A stretch of 64,000 bases of DNA from the NCBI GenBank assembly GCA_029777095.1, contig JAKOTS010000111.1, positions 19,874 to 83,873 of the forward strand, given 5' to 3'. The notes below the pieces were generated by a model. It was given only the letters and a program-made list of their open reading frames with translations, was not told the DNA's origin and made no database searches. The translations under genes and the position numbers were made by a program. This DNA comes from Actinomycetes bacterium. GTDB lineage: Bacteria; Actinomycetota; Actinomycetes; Actinomycetales; Microbacteriaceae. Below are positions 1 through 10,954 of the stretch, one piece after another. Within the stretch, counting starts at the first letter, position 1. Every line of letters starts with the position of its first letter.

Positions 1-638
1 GACATGCGCCACATGGTCATACCTGGTGCACGCATCGTGATGATCGTGGTGATGAAGTTGACCGCACCGAGGATGGTGCCGAAGCCACTCATGCCGAGGC
101 CGAGCATCCAGAGGTTTCCGCCAGCACCGGGCGTGAATGTTGCGCTTGCGAGCGGCTGGTAAGCAAACCAGCCGAACGATGCAGCACCCTGCGGGGTAAG
201 GAAGCCGGAGACCGCGATGGTCGAGCCGAAGAGGAACAGCCAGAAGGCGAACGCGTTCAGACGCGGGAACGCCACGTCAGGTGCACCGAGCTGCAGCGGC
301 AGGATCGCGTTCGCGAAGCCTGCGAACAGCGGCGTCGCGAACATCAGCAACATGATCGTGCCGTGCATCGTGAACAGCTGGTTGTACTGCTCCATCGTCG
401 GCACAACCTGCATGCCGGGCTGGAAGAGTTCGGCGCGGATGATCAGCGCCATCACGCCACCGATCATGAAGAACATGACCGATGCGATCAGGTACATGTA
501 CCCAATGACCTTGTGGTCAGTGGAGGTGATCCACCTGACGAAGATGTTGCCCTTTTGTTCAACCCGTGAAGAGCTCATCAACGCCGCTTGACGCGGTGGG
601 AGCGGTGCTTCACGAGGCGGCAGAGTCTGCGTTGCCAT
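1..638 (-). CDS. ctaD: Cytochrome c oxidase subunit I (3' part lies outside the window)
   Basis: Minus-strand reading from ATG at 638 gives [57 protein letters not shown], a typical actinobacterial CtaD N-terminus; upstream of ctaC in the same orientation order. Confidence 0.9.
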   Translation of the reverse strand, partial: MATQTLPPREAPLPPRQAALMSSSRVEQKGNIFVRWITSTDHKVIGYMYLIASVMFFMIGGVMALIIRAELFQPGMQVVPTMEQYNQLFTMHGTIMLLMFATPLFAGFANAILPLQLGAPDVAFPRLNAFAFWLFLFGSTIAVSGFLTPQGAASFGWFAYQPLASATFTPGAGGNLWMLGLGMSGFGTILGAVNFITTIITMRAPGMTMWRM

Positions 639-643
639 TGTGA

Positions 644-1546
644 CTACTTACCTTCCGATTCGGAGCCGGCCTGGGTACCCGTGCCGGGGAGGTTCTGGAG
701 ACGTTCGTAAGCCTTATCGATGTCACCCGTGTTGCCCTGCTTGCGCAGACCTTCGAGGTACTCGTCGTATTCAGCCTGGCTGACGACCTTCACGTTGAAG
801 AGCATCATCGAGTGGTACTCGCCACACAGCTCGGCACACTTGCCGGCGAAGGTGCCTTCACGCGTCGGGGTGAACGACCACTGGTTGTCGCGACCGATGT
901 ACATGTCTTTCTTGTACAGGAAGTCGATGATCCAGAACGAGTGGATAACGTCGCGCGAACGAAGGTCAAGGGTGACCGTCTTGTCGACGGGAAGGTACAG
1001 CGTGGGCAGCTCTTCCTGAACGACATCGCCATTCGCCGCGGGCAGTGCCTGCACGCCCATGGTCCAGACAGCGTCGGAATTATCTTCCTTGTCGCCGTTG
1101 TACTGGAAGTCCCAAGCCCACTGCTTGCCGATCGCAGCGATCGACACGTCGGGATCGTCCCAATGGGTTTCGATTGCCGCCTGGTCGCGGGCGGTGAAGC
1201 TGAAGAACCCGAGCACGAGGATCAGCGGGATCACCGTGTAGAAGATTTCGATGGGCATGTTGTAGCGCATCTGAACGGGGAGGCCGCTCTGACCACGACT
1301 GCGGCGGTACGCCACGGTGGCCCAAAGCATGAGGCCCCAGGTGATGCAGCCAACAATCAGCAACACAATCCACGAGTTAGTCCAAAGACCGGAGACACGC
1401 TCCGCCTGGTTCGTGGTGGCGGCTTCACCATCGATGAAGCCGGGCAGATAGCCATTCAGCTCCTGCGTGGTGCAACCGGCCAAGACCACTGCAGCTGCGA
1501 CCCCAAGGGGGATGGCAGCCCAGCGAATACGACGATGAGAGCGCAC
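644..1546 (-). CDS. ctaC: Cytochrome c oxidase subunit II (lipoprotein signal plus CuA domain); ORF track extends to 1606
   Basis: CuA motif [12 protein letters not shown], lipobox LAGC; GTG at 1546 preceded by GAAAGG, alternative upstream start 1606. Confidence 0.9.
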   Translation of the reverse strand: MRSHRRIRWAAIPLGVAAAVVLAGCTTQELNGYLPGFIDGEAATTNQAERVSGLWTNSWIVLLIVGCITWGLMLWATVAYRRSRGQSGLPVQMRYNMPIEIFYTVIPLILVLGFFSFTARDQAAIETHWDDPDVSIAAIGKQWAWDFQYNGDKEDNSDAVWTMGVQALPAANGDVVQEELPTLYLPVDKTVTLDLRSRDVIHSFWIIDFLYKKDMYIGRDNQWSFTPTREGTFAGKCAELCGEYHSMMLFNVKVVSQAEYDEYLEGLRKQGNTGDIDKAYERLQNLPGTGTQAGSESEGK

Positions 1547-1682
1547 GGTAAACCTTTCGGTGTCGCGGGTGTGACTTTGCCAGTCTAGCGGCATTCTCAC
1601 AGGCAAGTCGGACCACTCACCCAGTCTGGCGCCTACGTGTCAGCGCAATTTCGCCCACGATCTGGGTTGTTCCGCGCACACA

Positions 1683-1718
1683 AAACGGGGAGGAGCCGAA
1701 GCCCCTCCCCGTTTGTGA
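1683..1718 (-). terminator. Intrinsic terminator downstream of erpA (minus strand)
   Basis: AAACGGGGAGG / CCTCCCCGTTT inverted repeat closing a TTCG loop, followed on the minus strand by a T-rich tract. Confidence 0.75.
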
Positions 1719-1735
1719 CAAATCGTCGTGCGCTG

Positions 1736-2098
1736 TTAGTTGAAGCTGTCACCACACGCGCAGCTACCGGCGGCCTGCGGGTTGTCGATCGTAAAGCCCT
1801 GTTCTGCGATCGTGTCTTTGAAGTCGATGTTCGCGCCGTCAAGGTAGGGCACGCTCATGCCGTCGATGATGACTTCAACGCCGTCGAAGTCGACTGTTAC
1901 GTCGCCATCGAGGTAGCGCTCGTCAAAGTAGAGCTGGTAGATCAGGCCCGAGCAACCGCCAGGCTGCACGGCAACGCGCAGGCGAAGGTCGTCGCGACCC
2001 TCCTGGCTCAGCAGGCTCTTCACCTTTGCGGCGGCGGTGTCGGTGAGGCTCACGCCGTGCGCACGAGTCGTGGCGTCGGCAATCGTCGTGTCAGTCAT
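1736..2098 (-). CDS. erpA: HesB/IscA-family iron-sulfur cluster insertion protein
   Basis: 120 aa, CSGLIYQ and C-terminal CACGDSF motifs; AGGAG before ATG. Confidence 0.9.
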   Translation of the reverse strand: MTDTTIADATTRAHGVSLTDTAAAKVKSLLSQEGRDDLRLRVAVQPGGCSGLIYQLYFDERYLDGDVTVDFDGVEVIIDGMSVPYLDGANIDFKDTIAEQGFTIDNPQAAGSCACGDSFN

Positions 2099-2312
2099 GG
2101 CTCTCCTAGACGTTGGGGCGCGCCATGTGATGGGCGCGACATTCCCTTGATTCTATCGCCGCTTTGGCGTGCCGGGGCGAGTGCGCCCGCATTGAATGCA
2201 CGGATGCCCCGTCCACCCGTGCACGAGACACACCCACACCCGGCCCGGTCACGCCGCGCTCATGCCGCGATCAGCGCAAGCCACGCAGTGCTCACGCAGC
2301 AGCAAGTGCGAC

Positions 2313-3758
2313 TCACGACCCGCTCGTAGCCTGCATCCCATTCAGGCGCTGCAACAGCATGGCCTCGCTCAGCGTCGCGTTATGGAAGGTCGCAAGGTGG
2401 AGCGACTCGTTCGGGCTGTGCGCGCGGGACTGTGGATCCTCCACCCCGGTAACCAGAATCTGCGCGGCCGGAAACTCGCGCACGAGATCGGCGATGAACG
2501 GAATTGAGCCGCCCACACCCATGTCAATCGGCGCGACGCCGTAGCCGTCGTGCAGCGCGGTGCGGGCGAGCTCGACGGCCCAGCCCGCGGTGTCAACCAG
2601 GAAGGCCTCCCCCGTGTCGACGTCGTCGATGACCAGGTGTGCACCGAACGGCACGTTCGCCCGGAGGTGCACCTCGATCGCCGCGAACGCATCGGCCGCC
2701 GCCTGTCCTGGCGCGACTCGTGCGCTGATCTTCGCCGTCACGCTCTTCGAGAGCGTGTTCGAGGCGCTTGCAACATCGGTGAAGTCGACACCCGTGACAG
2801 TGATGGCGGGCTTGTTCCAGATGCGCCCCATAATCGAACCGGTACCGATCTCGTGGACCCCGTCAAGCAGGCCTGTGTCTTCACGGAGCTGCGCTTCGGA
2901 ATAGTCGGGGGTCGCGGCATCCCGCACATGCAGCCCTTCGACTGCAACCGAGCCGTCGTCGCTCCACAGCGTGCCGAGCAGCTTGATCATCGCGAGCATG
3001 GCGTCGGGCACTGCGCCGCCAAACATTCCGGAGTGCGATGCGTGACCGAGCGTGTCGATACGGATGCGCATGGTGGCGTTGCCGCGAAGCGAGACGGTGA
3101 GCGCGGGCGTTTCGGTGTCCCAGTTGCCCGAGTCGGCGACGACGATCACGTCGGCGCGCAGGGTCTCCTTGTTCTCGCGCAGGAAGTCGGCGAATGAGCG
3201 CGAACCGAACTCTTCCTCGCCCTCAATAGACAGCACGAGCCCGACCTGCGGGTCGCCCGCGGTCACGTCGGACAACGCGCGCAGCGCACCGATGTGCGCC
3301 ATGATGCCGGCCTTGTCGTCGGCCGCGCCGCGACCGTAAAGACGGCCATCGCGCACGGTGGGCTCAAACGGCGGCGAGAGCCACTCATCTTCGCGCCCGG
3401 TCGGTTGCACGTCGTGGTGCGCGTAGAGCAGGATCGTCGGTCGCCCGTTCTTCGCTGCCCGCGTTGCGAGCACGGCGGGCTGCCCGCGCTCCCCCGTGTC
3501 GCCGATGGGTGCGTCGGTGATGCGCACCTGGTCAAAGAGTCCGGTTTGCTCGGCAAGTGCGGCGACAGCCTCGGCACTCCGGCGCACCTGGGTCTGGTCG
3601 AACGACGGCCAGGCGATCGAAGGAATCCGCACGAGCTGGCCGAGGTCTGCAAGCGCGCTCGGGATGCCGCCTGCCACCGCCGCGCGAATCCGCTCGTCGG
3701 CCGACAACGCTTCGTCTGAATCGTTCATTGAGAGGTTTGGAGCCTGTTCGAAGGTCAT
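2313..3758 (-). CDS. M20-family dipeptidase/metallopeptidase
   Basis: YAHHDVQP, GRGAADDKAG, EGEEEFGS motifs; start MTFEQAPNLSMND at 3758 rather than the ORF-track start. Confidence 0.85.
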   Translation of the reverse strand: MTFEQAPNLSMNDSDEALSADERIRAAVAGGIPSALADLGQLVRIPSIAWPSFDQTQVRRSAEAVAALAEQTGLFDQVRITDAPIGDTGERGQPAVLATRAAKNGRPTILLYAHHDVQPTGREDEWLSPPFEPTVRDGRLYGRGAADDKAGIMAHIGALRALSDVTAGDPQVGLVLSIEGEEEFGSRSFADFLRENKETLRADVIVVADSGNWDTETPALTVSLRGNATMRIRIDTLGHASHSGMFGGAVPDAMLAMIKLLGTLWSDDGSVAVEGLHVRDAATPDYSEAQLREDTGLLDGVHEIGTGSIMGRIWNKPAITVTGVDFTDVASASNTLSKSVTAKISARVAPGQAAADAFAAIEVHLRANVPFGAHLVIDDVDTGEAFLVDTAGWAVELARTALHDGYGVAPIDMGVGGSIPFIADLVREFPAAQILVTGVEDPQSRAHSPNESLHLATFHNATLSEAMLLQRLNGMQATSGS

Positions 3759-3803
3759 GCGGGTAATCTTAAGAGCAATCTGCCCATTCTGAGGACGTCT
3801 ACC

Positions 3804-4370
3804 GTGGCCAAGCACACCCCCACCCCTGAAGCTTTCGAAGGCGAAAGCGATCCCACCGCTGGGAAAGGACGCGCGACCCCGTCGCGTGCCGAGCAAGAAG
3901 CCGCTCGCCGGCGCCCGCTCGTAGCGAACACCAAGGAGGCGAAGGCTGCCGCCCGCGCCGAGCTCGCCGCCAAGCGCGACAAAGCCCGCATCGGCATGGC
4001 CGCCGGCGATGAGAAGTACCTTCCGGTGCGCGACCGTGGCCCGCAGCGTCGCTGGGTTCGCGACTTCGTCGACTCGCAATGGCACCTGGGCGAGTTCGTG
4101 ATTCCCCTGATGGTGCTGGTGATCGTCGTCACGTTCATCAACATCCCGGTGCGCCAGGTCTACGCGATGATCGGCCTGTGGGGCTTCATCATCTTCGTGA
4201 TCATCGACATGCTGTTCACGTCGTGGCGCACCAAGCGTGCGGTCCGCGCCAAGTTCGGCGAATCCCGGATGGAGAAGGGCCTCGGCTGGTATGCCGCGAT
4301 GCGCTCGCTCCAAATGCGTGTGCTCCGGATGCCGAAGCCCCAGGTTCGCCGCGGCCAGAGCCCCGAATAA
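3804..4370 (+). CDS. DUF3043 family membrane protein
   Basis: 188 aa, charged N-terminus, two TM segments, typical actinobacterial DUF3043 arrangement. Confidence 0.8.
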   Translation: MAKHTPTPEAFEGESDPTAGKGRATPSRAEQEAARRRPLVANTKEAKAAARAELAAKRDKARIGMAAGDEKYLPVRDRGPQRRWVRDFVDSQWHLGEFVIPLMVLVIVVTFINIPVRQVYAMIGLWGFIIFVIIDMLFTSWRTKRAVRAKFGESRMEKGLGWYAAMRSLQMRVLRMPKPQVRRGQSPE

Positions 4371-4380
4371 CCACGACGTC

Positions 4381-4419
4381 AAAAGAGCGCCGCGCGATGT
4401 GATCGCGCGGCGCTCTTTT
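4381..4419. terminator. Bidirectional intrinsic terminator between DUF3043 and pyrD (convergent genes)
   Basis: Perfect 18-bp inverted repeat AAAAGAGCGCCGCGCGAT-GTG-ATCGCGCGGCGCTCTTTT with A4/T4 flanks. Confidence 0.9.
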
Positions 4420-4452
4420 GTGTCTCGGCGCGTTGTGTCGCCAGTGGCTCGC

Positions 4453-5481
4453 TTAGCGACGCCGCGCGGCGAGCCCGCGATTGATCTGGCGACCCCAGAG
4501 CGGTCCGCGGTACAGGAACGCGGTGTAGCCCTGCACGAGCGTCGCGCCCGCGGCGAGCCGCTCGGCAACGTCGTCGGCGGTCTCGACGCCACCGACGGAG
4601 ATCACACAAAACTCGCTCGGCACGGCCTCGCGTACAAGACGAAGCACCTCGAGCGAACGGGCCGCGAGGGGCGCGCCCGAGAGTCCGCCGGCACCGGCCG
4701 CGGCGACGACCGCCGCGTCGGTGGCGAGGCCCTCACGTGAAATCGTCGTGTTCGTGGCGATCAGGCCGTCGAGCCCAAGCTCAACGGCGAGACGCGAGAC
4801 TCCGGTCACCTGTTCATCGTCGAGATCGGGGGCGATCTTGACCAGCAGCGGGGTCGATCCCGATACACCGCGCACCGCGGCGAGCAACGGGCCAAGCTGC
4901 TCGAGCTCTTGGAGCCCACGGAGTCCCGGGGTGTTGGGTGACGAGACGTTGACCACGAGGTAGTCGGCGAGCGGCGCGAGCAGGGCAGCGCTTCGCAGGT
5001 AGTCGTCGGTGGCGTCTTCGACTTCGACCACGCGGCTCTTGCCGATGTTGACGCCGAGCACCGGGCGGTGCTTCTTGCGCCGGAGGGTGCGCAGGCGGCG
5101 GGCTGCGGCATCCGCCCCCTCGTTATTGAAGCCCATGCGATTCACGACCGCGCGATCTGCGATGAGGCGGAACAGGCGCGGACGCGGGTTGCCGTCTTGC
5201 GCGATCGCGGTGACGGTGCCGATTTCGATGTGACCGAAGCCGAGGTTGCCGAGGCCGCGCGCACCGACAACGTTCTTGTCGAAGCCTGCGGCGATGCCGA
5301 ACGGGCTCGGGAAGCGCAGGCCCAACGCCTCGACGGCAAGCTCCGGAGCCGGGCGCGTGAACGCCCTCGCCGCGGCGCCGAACGGAGGAACGCCGAGCAC
5401 GCGGATCACGGCCATTGCCATGTGGTGCGCGGTCTCGGGATCAAAGCGCGAGAGGATCGTGTTAAAGAGGACGCGATACAT
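4453..5481 (-). CDS. pyrD: Dihydroorotate dehydrogenase (quinone)
   Basis: [21 protein letters not shown]-term, NVSSPNTPGLRGLQ, ISVGGVETADD motifs. Confidence 0.92.
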   Translation of the reverse strand: MYRVLFNTILSRFDPETAHHMAMAVIRVLGVPPFGAAARAFTRPAPELAVEALGLRFPSPFGIAAGFDKNVVGARGLGNLGFGHIEIGTVTAIAQDGNPRPRLFRLIADRAVVNRMGFNNEGADAAARRLRTLRRKKHRPVLGVNIGKSRVVEVEDATDDYLRSAALLAPLADYLVVNVSSPNTPGLRGLQELEQLGPLLAAVRGVSGSTPLLVKIAPDLDDEQVTGVSRLAVELGLDGLIATNTTISREGLATDAAVVAAAGAGGLSGAPLAARSLEVLRLVREAVPSEFCVISVGGVETADDVAERLAAGATLVQGYTAFLYRGPLWGRQINRGLAARRR

Positions 5482-5942
5482 CAGGCGGGCACGTCCGTGT
5501 GGCGGGCGCGCAGCGCTTCGATCGCGGTCTCGAAGTCTTCGAGCGATTCGAACGCCTGGTACACGCTCGCGAACCGCAAAAAGGCGACCTCGTCGAGCTC
5601 GCGAAGCGGACCCAGGATGGCGAGACCGATCTCGTTCGTGTCGATCTGCGACGAGCCGGTCTGACGCACGGCCTCCTCGACCTTCTGCGCGAGCACGGCG
5701 AGGTCGGAGTCGGTGACGGGACGACCCTGGCACGCCTTGCGCACACCAGAAATGACCTTCTCACGGCTGAAGGGTTCGATCACCCCACTGCGCTTGATCA
5801 CGTTCAGGCTCGCGGTCTCGACGGTCGAGAAGCGGCCGCCGCACTCTGGGCACTGTCGGCGGCGACGAATCGAGAGGCCGTCATCGCTCGTGCGCGAGTC
5901 GATCACGCGCGAGTCGGGATTGCGGCAAAACGGGCAATGCAT
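5481..5942 (-). CDS. nrdR: Transcriptional repressor NrdR
   Basis: [38 protein letters not shown] zinc ribbon plus ATP-cone. Confidence 0.95.
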   Translation of the reverse strand: MHCPFCRNPDSRVIDSRTSDDGLSIRRRRQCPECGGRFSTVETASLNVIKRSGVIEPFSREKVISGVRKACQGRPVTDSDLAVLAQKVEEAVRQTGSSQIDTNEIGLAILGPLRELDEVAFLRFASVYQAFESLEDFETAIEALRARHTDVPA

Positions 5943-5946
5943 GGTG

Positions 5947-7284
5947 TCAGGACCCCTTGGACGTGGATTCGGTGGCGTTCGCCGCGAAGCGCGCCTGCAC
6001 CGCCTCGCCGTGCGCGGGCAGCGCCTCGGCATCGGCGAGTGCGACGATCTTTTCGGCGACGGCCTGGAGCGCGGTCCGATCGTACTCGATCAGCTGCTGC
6101 GGCCGGAGGAAGGTGTGGGCGCCGAGGCCGGAGCCGTAGCGCGCCTGTCCCCCGGTCGGCAGCACGTGGTTGCTGCCTGCGAGGTAGTCGCCCAGGCTCA
6201 CGGGCGCATAGGGCCCGACAAAGATCGCACCGGCGCTGGTGGTGCGCGCGGCGACGGCTGCGGCATCCGCCGTAACGACTTCGAGGTGCTCGGGCGCATA
6301 CGCGTTACTAAACGCGATGCCCGCATCGAGGTCGTCGACGAGCACGATCGCCGACTGCGGGCCGGCGAGTGCTTCGGTGACGCGTGCCGAGTGGCGGGTG
6401 GATGCCACAAGCGCGGGCAACGCTGCAACGACGGCGTCGGCGAGGGCCCGAGACGGCGTGACCAGCACGGCCCCGGCCTGCTCATCGTGCTCGGCCTGGC
6501 TGATCAAGTCGACGGCGACGAGTCGCGCATCTGCGCCCTCGTCGGCGAGGACCAGGATTTCGGTGGCCCCGGCCTCGGCGTCGATGCCGACGACACCAGA
6601 AACGAGGCGTTTCGCCGCTGCGACAAAGTTGTTGCCCGGGCCCGTGACGACGTCGACGGGTTCGAGGCCAAGGTCGGCTACCCCGTATGCGAACGCGCCG
6701 ATCGCGCCAGCGCCGCCCATCGCATACACCTCGGTGACCCCGAGGAGCCCGGCCGCGGCAAGAATCGTGGGGTGCACGCGGCCGCCCTCGTTCGCCTGGG
6801 GCGGGGATGTGATCGCGATCGACTCGACGCCGGCGACCTGTGCCGGCACGACGCTCATGACAACGCTGGAGGGATAGACCGCCTTGCCGCCGGGTACGTA
6901 CATGCCGACGCGACGAACGGGCTGCCACCGCTGGATCACCCGGGCGCCCGGCCCAAACTCGGTGACTGCCGGCGCCGGCACCTGTGCTGCGGATGCCTCG
7001 CGCACACGCACGATCACGGCTTCAAGTGCGGCACGCACGCCGGGTTCGAGCGCGGCCAGCGCCTCGTCGATGTGTGACTGCGGGACCCGCAGCGCATGGC
7101 CTTCCACCCGATCGAAGGCCGCGGCCTGGGCGCGCAGGGCTGCCTCGCCGCCCGCCCGAACCTCGGCAATAATGCGCGCGGCGGCTTCGCCGGCTTCAGC
7201 GGTGGCCGCGGTCGCGCGCGGCACTGCCGCCAACAATTCGGCCGTTGTGTGGGTGCGCCCGGTCAGGTCGATGGTCTGAATCAT
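5947..7284 (-). CDS. hisD: Histidinol dehydrogenase
   Basis: 445 aa; [34 protein letters not shown] motifs. Confidence 0.95.
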   Translation of the reverse strand: MIQTIDLTGRTHTTAELLAAVPRATAATAEAGEAAARIIAEVRAGGEAALRAQAAAFDRVEGHALRVPQSHIDEALAALEPGVRAALEAVIVRVREASAAQVPAPAVTEFGPGARVIQRWQPVRRVGMYVPGGKAVYPSSVVMSVVPAQVAGVESIAITSPPQANEGGRVHPTILAAAGLLGVTEVYAMGGAGAIGAFAYGVADLGLEPVDVVTGPGNNFVAAAKRLVSGVVGIDAEAGATEILVLADEGADARLVAVDLISQAEHDEQAGAVLVTPSRALADAVVAALPALVASTRHSARVTEALAGPQSAIVLVDDLDAGIAFSNAYAPEHLEVVTADAAAVAARTTSAGAIFVGPYAPVSLGDYLAGSNHVLPTGGQARYGSGLGAHTFLRPQQLIEYDRTALQAVAEKIVALADAEALPAHGEAVQARFAANATESTSKGS

Positions 7285-7301
7285 GGTGATTCAAGGGTAC
7301 T

Positions 7302-7339
7302 CGGGCCGCGCGGGTGCAACGGCCACCCGGTGCGGCCCG
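7302..7339 (-). terminator. Probable terminator between dnaE and hisD
   Basis: CGGGCCGC / GCGGCCCG outer stem and CGGGTG / CACCCG inner stem immediately downstream of the dnaE stop. Confidence 0.55.
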
Positions 7340-7348
7340 CCGCGCCGG

Positions 7349-10300
7349 TCAGGCCAGGCACTGCGGGCCGAGCAGACCCTTCAGATCACCGTAGAGATCT
7401 GCCGTCACGCGGACCGGCATCGGCACCTCGAACACCTTCGCCATTTGTCCCTTATAGAGACGCAGCCTCACCTCGGTGTCGCCCGTGTGCCGACGCAACA
7501 CCTGGGCGAGCTCGCCCATGGTCTGCTCGGTGGCCCGGTGATCTGGCACCGAGAGCGTGAGTGGGCCCGCGGCATCCATCGACCCGACATCGGGAACGAA
7601 CGCAGCCTGCGCGTGCAGGTTCAGCCCGTCGTCGCGCCGGCTGACTCGGCCGCGTGCGACAAGCAGGCTGTCGCCGATCAGGATGGACGAGAACTCCTGG
7701 TAGACCTTGCCCATAAACATGAGCGTGACCTCGCCGCTGAAGTCTTCGACCGTGATCATGCCGTAAGGGTTGCCGCTCGATTTCGCCACGCGGTGCTGCA
7801 CGCTCGTGATGAGGCCAGCCACCGTCACCTGGTCGCCGTCTTGCACATCGTCGGAAGTCAACAGCTCTTGGATCGAGATCGAGGCGTGCTTCGCAAGTGG
7901 CGCCTCGAGCCCCGCGAGGGGGTGATCAGAGACGTAGAGCCCGAGCATTTCGCGCTCGAACGCGAGCTTGTCTTTCTTGGTCCACTCGGGCCGCTCGGGG
8001 ACCTTAGCTGGCTGCGGCTCTTCGGCTTCGTCGTAGAGGCTGTCGAAGTCGAATCCGATCGCACCGGTTGCGGCCTTGCGCTTGACGTCGACGGCGGCCT
8101 CGGTCGCGTCTTCGTGAATCTCCATGAGCGCGCGGCGGCTGTCGCCCATCGAATCAAAGCCGCCCGCCTTGATGAGCGACTCGACCGTGCGCTTGTTCGC
8201 AACGTGCGCGGGCACGCGGGCGAGAAAGTCGTGGAACGAGGTGTACGGCTCGCCCTCGCGCGCCGAAACAATGCCGTCGACCACGTTGGTGCCGACGTTT
8301 CGCACAGCGCCGAGCCCGAAGCGGATGTCGTCACCGACGGCCGCGAAGTACTTGATCGACTGCGAGACGTCGGGCGGCATGACCTGGATGCCCATGCGGC
8401 GGCACTCGTTGAGGTAGATCGCCATCTTGTCTTTTGAGTCGCCAACGCTCGTCAGCAGCGCAGCCATGTACTCGGCCGGATAGTGCGCCTTGAGGTACGC
8501 GGTCCAGTAGCTAATGAGGCCGTACGCGGCCGAGTGCGCCTTGTTAAAGGCGTAGTCGGAGAAGGGCAACAGAATCTCCCAGAGCGTCTCGACCGCGGCA
8601 TCCGAAAAGCCGTTGTCATTCATGCCCTGTCTGAAGCCGGCGTACTGCTTGTCGAGCTCAGACTTCTTCTTCTTGCCCATCGCGCGGCGCAGGATGTCGG
8701 CCTGGCCGAGGCTGAAGCCCGCGACCTTCTGGGCGATCGCCATCACCTGCTCCTGGTAGATGATGAGCCCGTAGCTGGTGCTCAGGATCTCGGCGAGCGG
8801 TTCTTCGAGCTCGGGGTGGATCGGTGTGATCGGCTGGAGCGCGTTCTTTCGCAGCGCATAGTTTGTGTGCGAGTCGGCGCCCATCGGGCCCGGACGATAC
8901 AGAGCGATCACCGCGGAGATGTCTTCGAAGTTGTCGGGCTTCATCAGGCGGAGCAGGCCTCGCATGGGCCCACCATCGAGCTGAAACACGCCGAGCGTGT
9001 CGCCGCGCGAAAGCAGGTCGTACGAGGCTTCGTCGTCGAGCGTGAGGTCTTCGAGCACCAGCTTCTCGCCGCGGTTCGCGGCAATGTTGTCGAGCGCATC
9101 GTCGATGATCGTGAGGTTTCGCAGCCCCAAGAAGTCCATCTTGATGAGCCCCAGCGATTCGCACGCCGGGTAGTCGAACTGCGTGACGATCTGGCCGTCT
9201 TGCTCACGCTTCATGATCGGGATGATGTCGATGAGCGGCTCGCTCGACATGATCACGCCGGCAGCGTGCACGCCCCACTGGCGTTTCAGGTTCTCGATCC
9301 CCACGGCCGTGTCGTAGACAGTCTTCGCCTCAGGATCGGTCTCGATGAGCATCCGGAACTCACTCGCCTCTTTGAAGCGCGGGTGATTCTTGTCGAACAT
9401 GCCCTCGAGCGGCATGTCTTTGCCCATGACCATGGGCGGCATTGCCTTGGTGAGTTTGTCGCCCATGCCGAACGGGAACCCGAGCACGCGGCTCGCGTCT
9501 TTCAGCGCCTGCTTCGCCTTGATTGTGCCGTACGTCACGATCTGCGCGACACGCTCGGTGCCGTACTTCTCAGTGACGTACTGGATGACCTCGCCGCGGC
9601 GCCGGTCGTCAAAGTCGATATCGAAGTCGGGCATCGACACGCGATCAGGGTTGAGGAAGCGCTCGAAGATCAGGCCGTGCTGCAGCGGATCAAGGTCGGT
9701 GATCCCCATCGCGTAGGCGGCCATCGATCCGGCACCCGAACCACGACCCGGACCCACGCGAATGCCGTTCTCTTTTGCCCAACGGATGAAGTCGGCGACG
9801 ACAAGGAAGTACCCCGGGAATCCCATCTGCACGATGACACCCGTCTCGTACTCCGCCTGGGCGCGCACGTCGTCTGGAATCCCCTTTGGATAGCGGACGT
9901 AAAGCCCGAGCTCGACCTCCTTGACGAACCAGCTCTGCTCGGACTCGCCCTCCGGCACCGGAAACTTCGGCATGTAGCTGGTCTCGGTGTCGAACTTGAC
10001 GTTACTGCGCTCGGCGACGAGGAGAGTGTTGTCGCAGGCGTCTGGGTAGTCACGGAAAATCTGTCGCATTTGCGCCGCAGACTTGAGGTAGAACTCCTCG
10101 CCATCGAACTTGAACCGCTTGGGGTCGTCGAGGGTCGAGCCTGACTGCACGCACAGGAGCGCCGAGTGCGCCTTGGCGTCGTGCGCGTGGGTGTAGTGCA
10201 GATCGTTCGTGGCCAGCAGCGGCAGGTCGAGATCTTTTGCGAGCCGGTACATCTCGCTCTGAATCTTGCGCTCGACATGGATGCCGTGGTCCATGACCTC

Positions 10301-10867
10301 GGCGAAAAAGTTGTCTTTGCCGAAAATGTCGCGAAACTCGGCTGCGGCATCGCGCGCGGCCTCGTACTGGCCGAGCCGGAGGCGGGTTTGCACCTCGCCG
10401 CCCACACAACCGGTGGTGGCGATCACCCCTTTTGAGTAGCGCTGGAGCAGCTCGCGGTCGATGCGCGGCTTGAAGTAGTAGCCCTCAATCGAGGCGAGCG
10501 ACGAGAGCCGGAAGAGGTTGTGCATGCCCGCGGTGTCTTCGGCGAGCAGGGTCATGTGCGTGTACGCACCCGATCCCGAGACGTCGTCGTCGTTCTGGTC
10601 TGGGCTCCCCCAGCGCACGCGGGTGCGGTCGGTGCGGTGTGTGCCGGGCGTGACGTACGCCTCCATGCCGATAATCGGCTTCACGCCCTGGGCCTGGGCC
10701 GCAGATGCGAATTCGAATGCCCCGAACGTGTTGCCGTGGTCGGTCATCGCGATGGCCGGCTGACCCTCCTGGGCCACGGCCTCCATCAGCGGTTTGATAC
10801 GTGCGGCGCCGTCAAGCATCGAGTATTCGCTGTGTACGTGCAGGTGAACGAAGGAGTCTGATGCCAC
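7349..10867 (-). CDS. dnaE: DNA polymerase III alpha subunit
   Basis: 1172 aa; PHP domain LHVHSEYSMLDGA, PDFDIDFDDRRRGEVI, GPGRGSGAGSMAAYAMGITDLDPL. Confidence 0.97.
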   Translation of the reverse strand: MASDSFVHLHVHSEYSMLDGAARIKPLMEAVAQEGQPAIAMTDHGNTFGAFEFASAAQAQGVKPIIGMEAYVTPGTHRTDRTRVRWGSPDQNDDDVSGSGAYTHMTLLAEDTAGMHNLFRLSSLASIEGYYFKPRIDRELLQRYSKGVIATTGCVGGEVQTRLRLGQYEAARDAAAEFRDIFGKDNFFAEVMDHGIHVERKIQSEMYRLAKDLDLPLLATNDLHYTHAHDAKAHSALLCVQSGSTLDDPKRFKFDGEEFYLKSAAQMRQIFRDYPDACDNTLLVAERSNVKFDTETSYMPKFPVPEGESEQSWFVKEVELGLYVRYPKGIPDDVRAQAEYETGVIVQMGFPGYFLVVADFIRWAKENGIRVGPGRGSGAGSMAAYAMGITDLDPLQHGLIFERFLNPDRVSMPDFDIDFDDRRRGEVIQYVTEKYGTERVAQIVTYGTIKAKQALKDASRVLGFPFGMGDKLTKAMPPMVMGKDMPLEGMFDKNHPRFKEASEFRMLIETDPEAKTVYDTAVGIENLKRQWGVHAAGVIMSSEPLIDIIPIMKREQDGQIVTQFDYPACESLGLIKMDFLGLRNLTIIDDALDNIAANRGEKLVLEDLTLDDEASYDLLSRGDTLGVFQLDGGPMRGLLRLMKPDNFEDISAVIALYRPGPMGADSHTNYALRKNALQPITPIHPELEEPLAEILSTSYGLIIYQEQVMAIAQKVAGFSLGQADILRRAMGKKKKSELDKQYAGFRQGMNDNGFSDAAVETLWEILLPFSDYAFNKAHSAAYGLISYWTAYLKAHYPAEYMAALLTSVGDSKDKMAIYLNECRRMGIQVMPPDVSQSIKYFAAVGDDIRFGLGAVRNVGTNVVDGIVSAREGEPYTSFHDFLARVPAHVANKRTVESLIKAGGFDSMGDSRRALMEIHEDATEAAVDVKRKAATGAIGFDFDSLYDEAEEPQPAKVPERPEWTKKDKLAFEREMLGLYVSDHPLAGLEAPLAKHASISIQELLTSDDVQDGDQVTVAGLITSVQHRVAKSSGNPYGMITVEDFSGEVTLMFMGKVYQEFSSILIGDSLLVARGRVSRRDDGLNLHAQAAFVPDVGSMDAAGPLTLSVPDHRATEQTMGELAQVLRRHTGDTEVRLRLYKGQMAKVFEVPMPVRVTADLYGDLKGLLGPQCLA

Positions 10868-10879
10868 CAGATCAGCCTA
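10868..10879 (-). promoter_or_regulatory. Candidate leaderless -10 element for dnaE (TAGGCT-N6-GTG)
   Basis: Minus strand TAGGCT-GATCTG-GTG. Confidence 0.55.
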
Positions 10880-10885
10880 CCTCCG

Positions 10886-10922
10886 CACACTGGGAGCGAC
10901 CCCGAGGGGCGCTCCCAGTGTG
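10886..10922 (-). terminator. Strong hairpin terminator downstream of the CU044_5270-type gene
   Basis: CACACTGGGAGC ... GCTCCCAGTGTG perfect 12-bp stem with inner CCCC/GGGG. Confidence 0.75.
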
Positions 10923-10954
10923 CCCGCCTGCGCGGGTTGTTCTGCCGTTCCGCG

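Noticed and set aside
8483-10144. 553-aa plus-strand ORF
   Set aside because: Antisense to dnaE; no recognisable domain; GC-frame artefact.
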